Shown: positions 28,357 through 37,630, numbered from the stretch's first letter. The stretch is 64,000 bases of DNA from CAVYEM01 sp963767635 (GCA_963767635.1 CAVYEM010000003.1:62001-126000); one strand, 5' to 3'. Notes: generated by a model not told the origin, from the letters alone. Program-made: numbers and translations.

Positions 28357-29745
28357 ATGAAACGCCTTTCAATCGCCGCTCTTCGCGCCTTCGCCCTAGC
28401 GGCGGCCGCCGCGTTTGCTCTCACCGCGACGCAGATGCCCCGCGCCGGCTCTGCGGCCGTCTCCGGACTCTCGGCGCTCGACGCGACCGAAATCCAGATC
28501 AGCTACGAGAAGCTGCGCTCGGACTATTACAAGAAAACGGACCCGCAGGACATCGTGGCGGGAGCACGCGCGGAATTGGAACGCCAGCTGCATACCGCCG
28601 GCGTGCAAGCAACGCTGCCCCCGATCTTTGCCAGCGATAATGCGACGCGCACGGCCAAAGCGGTCGGCCACGAAGTAGACGTCGCCTCGCGCGTTGCGCA
28701 CGGCAAGATGAGTTCGCACTTGCTCGCGTATGCCGCCATATCGGGCATGCTGAATTCCGTGCACGATAAGTATACCGTATTCTTAACTCCCAAAGACTAC
28801 GCCGCGCTCAACGAAGGGTTGGACGGCGGCTCGTTCGCAGGTACGGGCATCGTTATTCAAGTCGACGATAAGACGAAGTACATCGACGTGAGCAACGTCG
28901 TCCCGGATGGCCCGGCCGACAAAGCCGGCATCCAGCAGGACGACCAAATCGTCGCCATCGATGGGCGAACGACGAAAAATCTCACGCTGCAGCAGGCCTC
29001 TTCACATCTTCGCGGCACCGCGGGCACCCAGGTCCAACTGAGCATCGTGCGCGACGGGAAGCCGCTGCAGACGCCGATTACGATTACGCGCGCGCAAATT
29101 CATCAGCTTTCCGTCTACGAAAAGATGCTGCCCAACAAGATCGGCTACGTCGAACTCACCGTTTTTGGACGCGATACCGGCGCGGAGCTGGCAAAGGCGC
29201 TCGACCGCCTGCAGCAAAACGGCGCGCGCGCCATGATCGTCGATTTGCGCGACAACGGCGGCGGCTATTTGGAAGCCGCGCTCGACGTGAGTTCGAAATT
29301 CATTGCCAGCGGTCCGATCGTTTCAGTGGAGTCGCGCGCTTCCAACGTCACGACCTATGAAGCCGAAGACACCGCCATCCCGCCGCTGCCGCTCGCAGTG
29401 CTGGTGAACGGCCACACCGCTTCGGCGTCTGAAATCACTTCGGGCGCGATCCAAGACAGCGGCGTAGGAACGATCATCGGCACCCGCACGTTCGGAAAGG
29501 GCGTCGTGCAGGAGATTCTTCCGCTTCCCGATGGTTCGGCGATCAAAATCACGGACGCGCGGTATCTAACGCCGCACAATCGCGACATCAATCATTTGGG
29601 AATCGCTCCGGACATTCTCGTCGATGAAAACAAGGGCGCGCATTATGGCGATCCCACGCGCGATACGCAGCTGAGCCGGGCGCTCCAGTTTCTAAACGAT
29701 AAATTGGCGCACGCCGACGCGGCCGGCGCATCCACCACGCAGTAA
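28357..29745 (+). CDS. S41 carboxyl-terminal processing protease 2
   Basis: A 462-residue intact paralogue of the preceding protease with a signal peptide (FALAAAAAFALTATQMPRAGS), a PDZ domain (GTGIVIQVDDKTKYIDVSNV, DKAGIQQDDQIVAIDG) and an S41 domain. The Ser (NGHTASASEITSGA) and Lys (TFGKGVVQEIL) of the catalytic dyad are present. It starts six bases after the first protease gene with AGGA before the ATG. The two proteins are clearly diverged, so the duplication is not recent. Confidence 0.92.
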   Translation: MKRLSIAALRAFALAAAAAFALTATQMPRAGSAAVSGLSALDATEIQISYEKLRSDYYKKTDPQDIVAGARAELERQLHTAGVQATLPPIFASDNATRTAKAVGHEVDVASRVAHGKMSSHLLAYAAISGMLNSVHDKYTVFLTPKDYAALNEGLDGGSFAGTGIVIQVDDKTKYIDVSNVVPDGPADKAGIQQDDQIVAIDGRTTKNLTLQQASSHLRGTAGTQVQLSIVRDGKPLQTPITITRAQIHQLSVYEKMLPNKIGYVELTVFGRDTGAELAKALDRLQQNGARAMIVDLRDNGGGYLEAALDVSSKFIASGPIVSVESRASNVTTYEAEDTAIPPLPLAVLVNGHTASASEITSGAIQDSGVGTIIGTRTFGKGVVQEILPLPDGSAIKITDARYLTPHNRDINHLGIAPDILVDENKGAHYGDPTRDTQLSRALQFLNDKLAHADAAGASTTQ

Positions 29746-29817
29746 CGGGTATCATTTTCGACTGAACGATCGAGGCGCAGGCGCATCCGTTCATGCTCAA
29801 CGCTGAATCGGATGCGC

Positions 29818-29857
29818 TTGACAAGCCTGCGTATATTATCTATTATGCAGATATAAT
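29818..29857 (+). promoter_or_regulatory. Strong sigma-70 promoter and AT-rich operator of padR
   Basis: TTGACA at 29818-29823 and TATTAT at 29841-29846 are 17 bases apart, close to the consensus. The stretch from the -10 to the start codon is AT-rich and imperfectly symmetric (TATTATCT ... AGATATAAT), which would suit autoregulation by the PadR protein encoded ten bases on. Confidence 0.6.
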
Positions 29858-30188
29858 GGCGAAAGGCGAGTATCTCGGAGAATTCGAGCACGTCGTGCTG
29901 CTTTGCGTTCTACGTCTCGGTGAGGGCGCGCACGGGGCGCTGATCCGCAACGAAATCGAATCGGCCACGGGCCGTTCGTCCGCAATTGGTGCGGTCCACG
30001 CAACCTTGGAACGCCTGGAGCGCAAAGGACTGGTCTCGTCATGGATGGGGAAACCGACCGCCGAGCGCGGCGGCAAAGCAAAACGTCATTTCAAGGTTGA
30101 GGCCGCGGGCATACGATCGCTCAAACACGCCCACGCAACGCTCACTCGCCTTCACGCGGGCGTCACCTTGAGCGCGGCAGCGGCGTGA
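29856..30188 (+). CDS. PadR-family transcriptional regulator
   Basis: A 110-residue PadR winged-helix protein: EFEHVVLLCVLRLGEGAHG, a recognition region GRSSAIGAVHATLERLERKG, then the wing and a short C-terminal helix. PadR proteins usually repress their own promoter and a neighbouring transporter or membrane gene. The ATG at 29856 lies directly on the promoter region, leaving a very short or no leader. The stop overlaps the GTG of the following membrane gene. Confidence 0.88.
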   Translation: MAKGEYLGEFEHVVLLCVLRLGEGAHGALIRNEIESATGRSSAIGAVHATLERLERKGLVSSWMGKPTAERGGKAKRHFKVEAAGIRSLKHAHATLTRLHAGVTLSAAAA

Positions 30189-30763
30189 AACCGCCGCTTC
30201 TCGCGCAAGCGCTTCTCGCTGCTACCTGCCCGCCAACGGATTATGACAGCGTTGCAGGCGACCTCCATGAAGAGTATGAGCGCCGGACAGCGTCGCTCGG
30301 TGCTGCAGCCGCAAACTGCTGGTACTGGTCGCAGACGCTGCGATCGATTCCATCACTGCTTTCATATTCTCGCGGGGCGACGACGGTAAGCGCCGCAGCG
30401 GCAACGACGTCCATCGTCATCGCGGTGCTCTTGGGCATGCTCGCGTTCAAGGACGTTATCGATCGCGTGCTCGACGCGTCGTACGGCGGGCATCCTCATA
30501 TCGCGCACTGGCTGTATTTCACGATTGATTGGGCGATTGCAGCCGTCTCCGGCTTGGTTCTCGCGTTCGCGGTTCGCCGGCACGGCGTCCGTTTAACGCT
30601 GCTGGCATCGCTGGCGCTTTTAGCCGCTTTCGCCATACCGATAGCCATCGGCGTATCTCCGCGTTTATCTCTACCGGCATGGGTGCTGTTGGCGGGTGCT
30701 GTCCCCGCGATGTGTCTTGGCGCAAGCGCGTATCAGGTGCTTCGCCACCGCACGTCGCTGTAA
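30185..30763 (+). CDS. Membrane protein with permease-prefix-like N-terminus
   Basis: A 192-residue protein. Its start (LLAQALLAATCPPTDYDSVAGDLHEEYERR) resembles the permease prefix domain found before MacB-type permeases in Acidobacteria-like genomes. Four hydrophobic segments follow (AAAATTSIVIAVLLGMLAF onward), but no permease domain. It is coupled to padR (GTGA overlap), the arrangement typical of PadR with prefix-domain proteins. The function is unknown. Confidence 0.7.
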   Translation: MKPPLLAQALLAATCPPTDYDSVAGDLHEEYERRTASLGAAAANCWYWSQTLRSIPSLLSYSRGATTVSAAAATTSIVIAVLLGMLAFKDVIDRVLDASYGGHPHIAHWLYFTIDWAIAAVSGLVLAFAVRRHGVRLTLLASLALLAAFAIPIAIGVSPRLSLPAWVLLAGAVPAMCLGASAYQVLRHRTSL

Positions 30764-30770
30764 GGAAGGT

Positions 30771-32255
30771 ATGTCGATGCTTTACCGCTCGGGTGTGCGC
30801 ATGCTGTGCGCGCTGTTGCTCCTTTGCGGCGCTTACGCGCATGCCGCGCCGCAGCCTTTGCTGGGACTGCATTTGGCGCCATGCACGCTCGGAAAGACGA
30901 AGGCAGCCGGCGAGTGCGGCACCTTCGGGATCTACGAGAATCGCGAGACGCGTACCGGCCGCATCATCCCGCTGCACGTCGTCGTTATGAAGGCGCTGCA
31001 TCCGGCGCATCAGGCAATTGCGGAGATTGCGGGCGGCCCGGGAGAAGCCGCAACCGACTATCCGGCGTTCATCCTCGACGGCGACTTCGGGGAAGCGCGC
31101 CTCTCGCTCCACGAACGGTACGATTTCGTCTTCGTCGACAACCGAGGCATGGGTACGTCAAACCCGCTGCCGTGCGATATCACGCCGCCGTCGAGCCCAA
31201 AGATCTATTTCCGCAGTCTCTTTCCGGACGCGATTATTGCCGGGTGCCGCGCAAGCAATGCCGCCACGCACGATCTGAGCTTGTACAACACGCAAACGGC
31301 CGTGGACGATCTCGACGACGTACGCGCCGCGTTGAGTTATCCGCGGCTCGTTCTCGACGGTGGTTCCTACGGCACGTTCTTTTCCATGATTTACCTGCGG
31401 CGCCACGGCGCGCATGTTGAAAGCGCCATACTCGACGGCGTAACGGCGCCGCATTTCCAGCCGCTTCCCGGTTCACCCGACGGTGCGCAGAACGCGTTGA
31501 ACGACTTGGAAGCCAAGTGCAAGAAGGATCGGACGTGCAGTACGCACTTTCCCGATTTTGCCGCCCATTTTGAGACCGTGCTGCATCGCTTCGATGCGGG
31601 GCCGATCGCGATGCGCGTGCCAAATCCTGCGACGAAGCGGCCGCAGACGGTCGCGCTCTCGAAAGAAGTCTTTGTGGATCAAGTACGCCACATTCTCTAT
31701 GTGCCGAAGGCAGCGGCGTATCTTCCGTATATCATCGAGCGCGCCTACCGGCGTAACTATGCGCCCCTCGCGAACATGATCCAGACCGTAGCGGTCGGCA
31801 TGGAGCAGGGCATGCCGATGGGAGCGAATCTGTCATACACCTGCAGCGATTGGATGCCGTTTCTGAATCCTGCGCAAGTCGCATCTGCGCGGCAGCACAC
31901 GTTCGCCGGCGATTTGCGCATCCGCGCGCAACAACACGCATGCGCGATATGGAACGTGCGCCCTATGCCCCCAGCATTCAACAACCCCGTGCGCAGCAAC
32001 GTTCCCGTGCTGATGATTTTAGGTTCGGACGACCCGGCAACGCCCCCGACGTACGGACTGCAAGCTCTTCGGTATCTCCCGAACGGCCGCGCAATCCTGG
32101 TCAAGGGCGCCGGTCACGGCGCCGACGATGCCTGCACCGACGCTTTGCTGCTCGCGTTCCTGAAACACGACTCAGCAAAGAACCTCGACGTCGATCGATG
32201 CAGCGCGTCGTTCGCCCTGCCGCCGTTCGTCACGTCGATGAAGGGCTGGCCGTAG
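30771..32255 (+). CDS. Exported alpha/beta hydrolase, tripeptidyl-aminopeptidase-like
   Basis: A 494-residue alpha/beta hydrolase with a signal peptide (MLCALLLLCGAYAHA). The oxyanion segment is AGGPGEAATDYPAF, the region after it FVFVDNRGMGTSNPLPC, the nucleophile elbow GGSYGTFF. A C-terminal acid/His region is seen in ILGSDDPATPP and KGAGHGADDAC. The layout matches secreted proline-iminopeptidase or tripeptidyl-aminopeptidase-like enzymes (TAP C-terminal domain). AAGGAAGG precedes the ATG at 30771. Several Cys residues fit an extracytoplasmic protein. Confidence 0.82.
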   Translation: MSMLYRSGVRMLCALLLLCGAYAHAAPQPLLGLHLAPCTLGKTKAAGECGTFGIYENRETRTGRIIPLHVVVMKALHPAHQAIAEIAGGPGEAATDYPAFILDGDFGEARLSLHERYDFVFVDNRGMGTSNPLPCDITPPSSPKIYFRSLFPDAIIAGCRASNAATHDLSLYNTQTAVDDLDDVRAALSYPRLVLDGGSYGTFFSMIYLRRHGAHVESAILDGVTAPHFQPLPGSPDGAQNALNDLEAKCKKDRTCSTHFPDFAAHFETVLHRFDAGPIAMRVPNPATKRPQTVALSKEVFVDQVRHILYVPKAAAYLPYIIERAYRRNYAPLANMIQTVAVGMEQGMPMGANLSYTCSDWMPFLNPAQVASARQHTFAGDLRIRAQQHACAIWNVRPMPPAFNNPVRSNVPVLMILGSDDPATPPTYGLQALRYLPNGRAILVKGAGHGADDACTDALLLAFLKHDSAKNLDVDRCSASFALPPFVTSMKGWP

Positions 32256-32266
32256 AGCGTTCGCGC

Positions 32267-32391
32267 TTATCCTTTCGCTTCGCCCGGCGCAGCCGGTTGA
32301 TCGACGCGATCGGCATGCTGTTCCGACTGCCGCCGGTTCTCGGCTTCTTCCGCTTCCCCCGACTCTGTTCGGGTGCGTCTTTCTCGTACAT
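32267..32391 (-). CDS. Putative small charged protein (about 41 aa, one frameshift)
   Basis: Directly after the HAD gene stop is GAGGG, five bases before an ATG at 32391. The frame starts MYEKDAPEQSRG and, if one G is restored in the run of five G near 32360, continues EAEEAENRRQSEQHADRVD to a TAA at 32267. The result is about 41 residues, acidic and polar. Good ribosome site and operon position support it, but no homologue is known to me. Confidence 0.35.
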
Positions 32392-32400
32392 GTCGCCCTC

Positions 32401-33030
32401 TTACCCTCTGAATAGCGTCGGCGCGATCTGCGCAAAGGAATCGAATGCGGTAAACGGCACCGAGCCGGCGCGCAGATACGCTTCTAGGGATCTGCCGCGG
32501 CGCGCATAGCGCAGGTCCGCCGCTTTCGCCGCCTCGTAGTCCGAAATGCCGTCGCCGACGTAGACCACCGTTGCTCCGGTCTTTTGTGCCGCCGTGACGA
32601 CCGCGGCCTTGTCGTGCCCGTACTCCGAGGCATCGCGGAAGTTCATCGTCCACCCGCCGGCATCGGCTTGTGCGTCATTGGACATCAGCGGCACGCGTGC
32701 CAACCCGTTTCGCGCGAGCGCGCGTTCGATGAGCGGTCCCAGACCACAGCTGAGAATCGTCAGCGGCACGCCCTCTCGCTCGCAGCGCTCCACGAAAGGC
32801 GCGAACGTGGGATCGAATTGCGTCATGCGCGCGATCGCCTCGTCGGCTTCGTCCAGCGTGCAGCGCAGCAGTCCCGCCTGCGCGGCAAGCGCTTCGCGCA
32901 GCGTCATCGCGCCGGATTTCAATTGCTCGCCGAGCTCCTGCCACGCTTGCGGCCCGGCGAAGACGTCGACGAGCAAATCGAACGTATCCCGATCGGTGAT
33001 CGTGCCGTCGTAATCGACGAACACGCGCAT
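32401..33030 (-). CDS. HAD-superfamily phosphatase, MtnX/SerB-like
   Basis: A 209-residue HAD phosphatase. Motif I is FVDYDGTITDRDTFD, motif II is TILSCG, and motif IV is YVGDGISDYEAAKAADL. The arrangement resembles MtnX (2-hydroxy-3-keto-5-methylthiopentenyl-1-phosphate phosphatase) and phosphoserine-type phosphatases. There is no methionine-salvage gene nearby, so the substrate is open. The ATG at 33030 overlaps the TGA of the RNase E/G gene. Confidence 0.82.
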   Translation of the reverse strand: MRVFVDYDGTITDRDTFDLLVDVFAGPQAWQELGEQLKSGAMTLREALAAQAGLLRCTLDEADEAIARMTQFDPTFAPFVERCEREGVPLTILSCGLGPLIERALARNGLARVPLMSNDAQADAGGWTMNFRDASEYGHDKAAVVTAAQKTGATVVYVGDGISDYEAAKAADLRYARRGRSLEAYLRAGSVPFTAFDSFAQIAPTLFRG

Positions 33031-35777
33031 CAACTGCGGTTCTTTTTTCGCGTGCTCCTCTTGGCCGTACTGCTGCTTTTGCGCGCCGGAGCCGCTTTGG
33101 TCGTCGCTTTCTTTCGCGCGGTTTTCGGTTTAGATTCCGCTTTCGGCGCCGCAGGTGGGGAATTCGCCGGTTTTGCGCCGGCTTTCGCCGCCGTCTTGCG
33201 TGCAGGCTTTGGTTTGGCAGGCGTGGGTTCTTCCACGGCTTTCTTGCGCGTGCGTTTCGGCTTGGGCGTGTCGGCGGCCATTGCCGGTGCCGGTTGCGCG
33301 GCCGGGAGCGCCTTCGTTGTAGCGGCGCTTAGTTCGCCGCCGGTTACCCGGGGCTCCTGAACGGCGGTCACGCGGCGTCGCCGCGTGGGTTTGGTCGGGC
33401 GAGCCTCTTCCTCCGGGGCACGCAAATGCGGAGGCGGGGGTTCCACGGCTGGGGGGCCGGCCTTTCGATTCCAAGGAGCAATGGCACGCCCCGGCTCCCG
33501 TGGCGCAGTCTCGCCGGTTGGTTCGGCGCTGCCGTCCGCGGCGACCCGGAAGATGTGACGGTCCGGAACGGCCGGTCCTGCGCCGTTCGCGGCGGCTACT
33601 GCTGCTGCAGGGTCCACGCCGGTCAGGCCGCGCCCACGGCGGCGACGGCGGCGGCGACGGCGACGGTGTCCGCCCTCGCCCTCGTGTATCTCGGAGACGG
33701 AATGTTCTGCGGGTTGCGGCGCTTCTACCGGCGCGGCAGCATCGACCTGTACCTCGGCACTGTGCAGCGGGATGCCCGCCTGCGCGGCTTGCAGCATCTC
33801 CTCCGGACGTCCGCCTCGTCCTCGGCGACGGCGACGGCGGCGACGGTGCCGGCCCTCGCCCTCGTGCACTTCGCCTTCGGCGATGACGATCGCCTCGGGC
33901 GCATGCTCGCCTTTGGCTTCGGCGGCGACGGACTTGTCCGCGCGCTCCTCTTCCTCGGTAATGCTGCTGATGCCGATCGGCGGCCGGGCCTGCGAGAACG
34001 TGGCCGCTTCCTCCGCCAGCACGCGCAGCTGTTCGGTCTGCTCCGCGGCAGTGAGGGTTTTGGCTCCGCGGCGACGGCGCTTTTTTCTTTCTCCGACGGC
34101 GGCCGCGGTCAATTCGGCAAGAGCCGAGTCCTCGTCCACGTCGATGACGCGAATGCGCGCCGTTTGCCCGGCCATGCTGGCTGCATTTTCGACCTCGATG
34201 ATGCGTCCGGCAATCACTGAAGCGGCAGAGTTCGCATTGGGCAGGCGTCCTGCAAGCAACTCGACCTCGTGCTCGTCACCCACGCGCAGCTCGCCGTTGG
34301 TCCGCATCTGCGCAACGCTGCGCACGCGCACTTTTTCGGGATGCAGCATCGGATCGACGCGCACGTGCACCGGGGCACCCAAATCCTCGCTCAGATGCTT
34401 GCGCTCCTCGTCATACCAAAACTCGAGTTGCGCCGCGACGGTCGGCGCCGTTTCGACGAGCAATTGGTGTCCATCGGTATCGCCGTCGTGCGAGCGGATC
34501 TTGCGCAAAGCATCGATGGCGATGGATTGGGCCGACATAACGGTGCCAAGGCCGGAACACGTTGGGCAGCTGCCCCGCAGCTGCGATCCTAAATCTTTTC
34601 CGACGCGTTTGCGCGTGAACTCGAGCAGTCCCAAATTGCTGAACGACTGAATCGTTGCGCGAGTCCGGTCTTTGCGAAGGCCGCCCTCGAGCGTTGCGAT
34701 CACTTTATTGCGGGCCGCCTCGGAGTTCATGTCTATGAAATCGCACACGACGATGCCGCCGATGTCTCGCAAGCGTACCTGGCGTGCGATTTCCGCCGCC
34801 GCTTCGATGTTCGTTTTTACGATTGTGTCTTCCAGGTTTTTTCCGCCGGTAAATTTGCCGGAATTCACGTCGATGACGGTGAGCGCTTCCGTCGTTTCGA
34901 TGACGATCGATCCGCCCGAGGGCAGATTGATCTTGGGCTTCATCAGTTTTTGCAGCTCTTCGTCGATCTTGTACTGCGCGAAGAGCGGCCGGTCCGCATC
35001 GTAATGCTCGACGCGGTCCAGATACTGCGGTCCCAGCAGCTGCAGGAACGTGCAAATCTTTTTGTACTCCTGCTCGCTATCGATATACACATGATCGACG
35101 TCCGCGGTGATGAAGTCGCGCGCAGCTTTATACACCAGATTCATGTCTTTATGCAGCAAGGCCGGCGACTGGGCGCGCTTATACGATTCCAGGATGCCGT
35201 GCCACATCCGAATAAGGACGCCCAAGTCGGCGATCAACTCCGCCTCGCTCACGCCGCCGGCTGCGGTTCGCACGACCGTGGCCATTCCTTCCGGACGAAT
35301 GCGTTTCATCACGGACTTGAGGCGATTGCGTTCCTCCGCAGATTCGATTTTCCGCGAGACGCCGCTGTATTTGCCGGTCGGCATGAGGATGAGATAGCGC
35401 CCAGGCAGCGAGATGTTCGTGCTGATGCGCGCGCCTTTGAGCCCGCGGGGCTCTTTGACGATCTGCACGAGCACGTCGTCGCCCCGATTGACCTTCTCGC
35501 TGATCGTCCAGCCGCTGCGGCCCTGCGTAATCTCGACGTCGCCGATGTTGAGCGGCGTTTTGTTGATGTCGTCGACATACAAAAAAGCGTTGCGGCCCAA
35601 ACCGATGTCGACGAAGCTGGCGCCCATTCCGGGCAAGACGTTCTGGACTTTTCCTTTGTAGATCGAGCCGATGACTTTTTCTTCGCGCTCGATGTAAATT
35701 TCCGAGAGGACCTTGTCCTCGAGAATGGCGACCCGGTTTTCCCAAGGGTCGCTCGAGATGAGTATCTCGGTTGACAA
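33030..35777 (-). CDS. rng: Ribonuclease E/G family endoribonuclease with long basic tail
   Basis: A 915-residue Rne/Rng ribonuclease. The catalytic half has an S1 domain (IGSIYKGKVQNVLPGMGASF), the RNase H-like/DNase I-like core with metal-site Asp residues (TVIDVNSGKF, VVCDFIDM), and the zinc-link CPTCSG. The C-terminal half is low complexity: two Arg-rich runs flanked by GEG and RGRG, an Ala/Pro linker and a Lys-rich end. This is the kind of RNA- and partner-binding tail seen in RNase E scaffolds. It starts with TTG at 35777 (STEILISSDPWENRVAI). It cleaves single-stranded RNA in mRNA decay and rRNA maturation. Confidence 0.92.
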   Translation of the reverse strand: MSTEILISSDPWENRVAILEDKVLSEIYIEREEKVIGSIYKGKVQNVLPGMGASFVDIGLGRNAFLYVDDINKTPLNIGDVEITQGRSGWTISEKVNRGDDVLVQIVKEPRGLKGARISTNISLPGRYLILMPTGKYSGVSRKIESAEERNRLKSVMKRIRPEGMATVVRTAAGGVSEAELIADLGVLIRMWHGILESYKRAQSPALLHKDMNLVYKAARDFITADVDHVYIDSEQEYKKICTFLQLLGPQYLDRVEHYDADRPLFAQYKIDEELQKLMKPKINLPSGGSIVIETTEALTVIDVNSGKFTGGKNLEDTIVKTNIEAAAEIARQVRLRDIGGIVVCDFIDMNSEAARNKVIATLEGGLRKDRTRATIQSFSNLGLLEFTRKRVGKDLGSQLRGSCPTCSGLGTVMSAQSIAIDALRKIRSHDGDTDGHQLLVETAPTVAAQLEFWYDEERKHLSEDLGAPVHVRVDPMLHPEKVRVRSVAQMRTNGELRVGDEHEVELLAGRLPNANSAASVIAGRIIEVENAASMAGQTARIRVIDVDEDSALAELTAAAVGERKKRRRRGAKTLTAAEQTEQLRVLAEEAATFSQARPPIGISSITEEEERADKSVAAEAKGEHAPEAIVIAEGEVHEGEGRHRRRRRRRRGRGGRPEEMLQAAQAGIPLHSAEVQVDAAAPVEAPQPAEHSVSEIHEGEGGHRRRRRRRRRRGRGLTGVDPAAAVAAANGAGPAVPDRHIFRVAADGSAEPTGETAPREPGRAIAPWNRKAGPPAVEPPPPHLRAPEEEARPTKPTRRRRVTAVQEPRVTGGELSAATTKALPAAQPAPAMAADTPKPKRTRKKAVEEPTPAKPKPARKTAAKAGAKPANSPPAAPKAESKPKTARKKATTKAAPARKSSSTAKRSTRKKNRS

Positions 35778-36052
35778 TTTTACCTAACCTTTGCAGGTTG
35801 CCGCGCCTTGGTCAGCCGTCGAACTCCTCCGCGAGTGCGACCTGCATCCGCCCCGAGCTTTTCTCAAAAGGGCTCCTGCGATCGCCATCGAGCGGGTACT
35901 CTAGCGAGCTTCCGGCGCTCCTACCTGTAGACTGAACTAAACCTATTCCCGGGTGCCGCATAGCAAGGCGACACGTTCACCGGTTGCGGAATTTCCTTCC
36001 CGGCCCGTCCTGCATGGACCTGCCCGGGCTGAGCCAGCCACCGGTTCGACCG
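35778..36052. other. Gene-free leader region upstream of rng, with a GC hairpin
   Basis: Between rng and the cupin gene, both on the minus strand, are 275 bases with no coding frame I trust. A stable hairpin is visible at 35999-36028 (CCCGG ... CCGGG outer stem, GTCC-TGCAT-GGAC inner stem). It probably holds the rng promoter and 5' leader. RNase E genes are often autoregulated through such leaders, but no known RNA family was recognised. Confidence 0.35.
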
Positions 36053-36332
36053 TCAATACGCCGGCGGAGCGTAGACGTTGAAGGTGACCGCCGGGCTCGC
36101 CGCGCGATTTTCGAAGCGATGCGCCGTGCCCTTACCGACGATGACCGAGTCGCCCATCTTCATCGTGAAGGCGCGGTCTCCGAGCTCCGCGTGCAGCTCG
36201 CCTTTCACCAAATACAGCACCTGCTCGCTGGAGGGGTGCTCGTTCTCTTTTGGGCCGCTCGCCTCGCCCGGTGCAAGCGTCATCCATGCGGTCTGCGAAG
36301 TCTTGACTGGTTTCGATGACGGAAAACTTCAT
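36053..36332 (-). CDS. Cupin-domain protein (one frameshift)
   Basis: A small single-domain cupin, 92 residues after removing one base near 36306 (joining MKFSVIETSKTSQTAW to MTLAPGEASGPKENEHP). Cupin motif 1 is GEASGPKENEHPSSEQVLYL ending KGEL. Motif 2 is GDSVIVGKGTAHRFEN. Metal-ligand His residues are present in both (EHP and AHR). Small cupins bind diverse metals and ligands and no function can be named. It is divergent from the Fic gene and shares its AT-rich control region. Confidence 0.82.
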
Positions 36333-36399
36333 GCATCGCTCTTTTCCCGGGCTGCTAACGCGGATCACGCATGAGCCCATCGCCGCTGGACGTTCTCTG

Positions 36400-36450
36400 A
36401 AAAGTATAGTACCCTTCCGTCGATTATACTTTTGCCATCATAAAGTATAT
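36400..36450. promoter_or_regulatory. Operator-like inverted repeats between cupin and fic
   Basis: AAAAGTATA at 36400-36408 and TATACTTTT at 36425-36433 are perfect inverse copies, and a third box AAAGTATAT lies at 36442-36450, just before the Fic ribosome site (GAGGGA). The AT-rich patch contrasts with the GC-rich surroundings. The Fic protein carries its own C-terminal winged helix, so autoregulation through these boxes is likely. Confidence 0.55.
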
Positions 36451-36460
36451 TATCGAGGGA

Positions 36461-37630
36461 ATGGACATACGTCAGTTTCGGGCTGACGCTCCGGGGCGGC
36501 TAGTCGCGATCACCGATGCGCTTGGCAACCAAGGGAAAGCCTTTCTGCCTACGGCGCTGCCGATTGAACTCGACTTGAGCTCACGCAAGCTGCGGCAGGC
36601 TCTCGCAGCGGCGGATCGGGGGATAGCGCGCCTGGAAGGGTTGGCACGCCAAATCGAACGCCCGGACCTACTGTTCATTAACTACCTGCGCCGAGAGGCG
36701 CTCCTTTCAAGCAAGATTGAGGGCACCCGGATTACACTCGCCCAACTGGCCCTTCTCGAAGCCGGCGGCCGACGCGGTGATGATCAAGATGCCTCACAAG
36801 TACAAAACTATGTTCGAGCCTTCGAATATGGCCGTGAACGTCTGGGAGATGGTCTGCGCATCGGGCTGCGCCTGCTCAACGAAGTGCATTATATTCTGAT
36901 GCAGGGCAGCGACGAGGTGCGGACCACGCCGGGCCGCATTCGCGACTGTACCGCACTTATCGGCTCAAGCCGCTTACATGAAGCGCGGTTTGTGCCACCT
37001 CCTCATCTGCACGTTCGCGAGCTCATCGAAAACTTGTACGCGTACTTGAACGATGAGCCTGAGCATGAGCTGCTGAAGGTTGCGATCGCCCACTACCAGT
37101 TTGAAACGATCCACCCATATCGCGATGGTAATGGACGCGTCGGACGCCTCTTAATTTCCCTCTATTTGCAACAGCAGGCTATTCTTACGGCGCCTATGTT
37201 GTATATTAGCGACTTCTTTGAACGGCGGCAACAACAGTATTACGACCTATTACTGACGGTCAGTGAGATCAACGCGTGGGAACCGTGGCTGTTGTTTTTC
37301 CTCGAAGCGGTTGCCACGCAAGCCATGGATGCAATCGCCAGAACGGAACGGCTCGCCCAATTGCGCCAAGAGTTCTACGACCGCGTACGTGGAAAACGGG
37401 CTTCACAAGCGTTGCACGACCTAATCGACCAACTCTTTATCGTGCCGATGCTGTCGGTCCCTGAGGCGGCCCGCGTCACCGACGTGACGTATCCCGCAGC
37501 CAGGAAACACGTCGACCGGCTTATTCAAGCGCAAATTCTTGAAACCGATGCCGTGGAAGTCGCCGGCACAAAATACTATCATTCACGCAAGTTAATCAAC
37601 GCCATAGAAGGAACCCTCGAATCCCTTTAG
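36461..37630 (+). CDS. Fic-family AMP-transferase-like protein with C-terminal HTH
   Basis: A 389-residue Fic protein of the class with the inhibitory helix N-terminal to the core. The inhibitory motif is SSKIEG (83-88); the core HPYRDGNGRVGR is at 218-229 and keeps the catalytic His, the acidic residue, GN and the final Arg. An N-terminal Fic_N-like region precedes it, and a winged-helix segment (LSVPEAARVTDVTYPAARKHVD) ends it. Fic enzymes transfer AMP to hydroxyl groups of target proteins. Codon usage is more AT-rich than in the neighbours, suggesting acquisition by transfer. No antitoxin-like partner is adjacent. Confidence 0.92.
   Translation: MDIRQFRADAPGRLVAITDALGNQGKAFLPTALPIELDLSSRKLRQALAAADRGIARLEGLARQIERPDLLFINYLRREALLSSKIEGTRITLAQLALLEAGGRRGDDQDASQVQNYVRAFEYGRERLGDGLRIGLRLLNEVHYILMQGSDEVRTTPGRIRDCTALIGSSRLHEARFVPPPHLHVRELIENLYAYLNDEPEHELLKVAIAHYQFETIHPYRDGNGRVGRLLISLYLQQQAILTAPMLYISDFFERRQQQYYDLLLTVSEINAWEPWLLFFLEAVATQAMDAIARTERLAQLRQEFYDRVRGKRASQALHDLIDQLFIVPMLSVPEAARVTDVTYPAARKHVDRLIQAQILETDAVEVAGTKYYHSRKLINAIEGTLESL

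Noticed and set aside
35940..36060. tRNA-like GGTTCGA sequence
   Set aside because: No acceptor, D or anticodon stems could be aligned on either strand.
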